5,225 nucleotides of DNA from an uncultured Granulicatella sp. (GTDB lineage: Bacteria > Bacillota > Bacilli > Lactobacillales > Aerococcaceae), in assembly GCA_947254045.1 (NCBI GenBank), contig CAMYBO010000097.1, positions 1 through 5,225 on the forward strand, written 5' to 3'. Positions within the stretch are counted from its first letter, which is position 1. The number at the start of each line of letters is the position of its first letter. Below the pieces are notes generated by a model, which had not been told where the DNA came from, made no database searches, and worked only from the letters and a program-made list of their open reading frames with translations. Positions 5,110 through 5,225 of this stretch are shown here, in pieces. The position numbers and the translations under genes are program-made.

Positions 5110-5225
5110 CTTGTACTCCTATTAGTAACGTTAATTGTTGTAAATAATTATTGGGGTATTTCTCTAATAATGTATGAATATAATGGATGATAGTAGTTTG
5201 ATCACATACTCCAGTACTATACTCC
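5093..5225 (-). CDS. 3' end of an unidentified gene overlapping the glycosylase-like gene (partial)
   Basis: On the minus strand one frame is open from the window edge to a TGA at 5093-5095, giving 43 residues such as CDQTTIIHYIHTLLEKYPN and ending LLIGVQDEIMA. The composition, with a helix-like run of leucine, tyrosine and charged residues, looks coding. The end overlaps the first 17 bases of the glycosylase-like gene in another frame and contains that gene's ribosome binding site, as in tightly packed operons. The family is not recognised. The other two minus-strand frames stop within about 20 codons or less. Confidence 0.5.
   Translation of the reverse strand, partial: EYSTGVCDQTTIIHYIHTLLEKYPNNYLQQLTLLIGVQDEIMA

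Overview
The window looks like ordinary chromosome from a low-GC Gram-positive bacterium (Bacillota), most likely of the order Lactobacillales. The signs are strong AGGAGG-type ribosome binding sites, A/T-rich codon use, TATAAT/TTGAAA-type promoters, a YneF (UPF0154) membrane protein, a free-standing PrdX-type tRNA deacylase and a Firmicutes-type coproporphyrin ferrochelatase. The genus cannot be fixed from the sequence; a Carnobacteriaceae or Granulicatella-like organism is only a guess. No phage, insertion sequence, CRISPR array, tRNA or rRNA is visible, and no stretch longer than about 300 bases lacks a gene.

Layout, left to right. Bases 2-49 may hold the last codons of an upstream gene. 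plsC (150-779, +) encodes a lysophosphatidic acid acyltransferase. It faces yneF (955-1188, -) across a 175-base convergent gap. That gap holds a very long, near-perfect hairpin with a branched cap (801-913) and a second, simpler terminator for yneF (919-945). Leftward come an MccF/LD-carboxypeptidase-like S66 peptidase (1308-2270, -), translationally coupled to a DUF3841-like protein (2280-2846, -), and a PrdX/ProXp-ala-type mischarged-tRNA deacylase (2969-3451, -). The deacylase gene shares a 140-base divergent promoter region with hemH (3592-4689, +), a ferrochelatase with a strange repeated C-terminal tail. A strong hairpin (4699-4734) follows. The window ends with a leftward gene for a pyrimidine-dimer-glycosylase-like protein (4745-5109, -), broken by a one-base frameshift, and the 3' end of an overlapping upstream gene (5093-5225, -).

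The genes are mostly independent housekeeping functions: phospholipid synthesis, cell-wall or peptide hydrolysis, translation quality control, heme metalation and DNA repair. The only clear operon-like pairs are the DUF3841-like gene with the S66 peptidase, and the right-edge partial gene with the glycosylase-like gene. I see no convincing new multi-gene system. The items most worth a second look are the 18-residue tandem repeat on the ferrochelatase tail, the branched long hairpin after plsC, and the homopolymer frameshift in the glycosylase-like gene.
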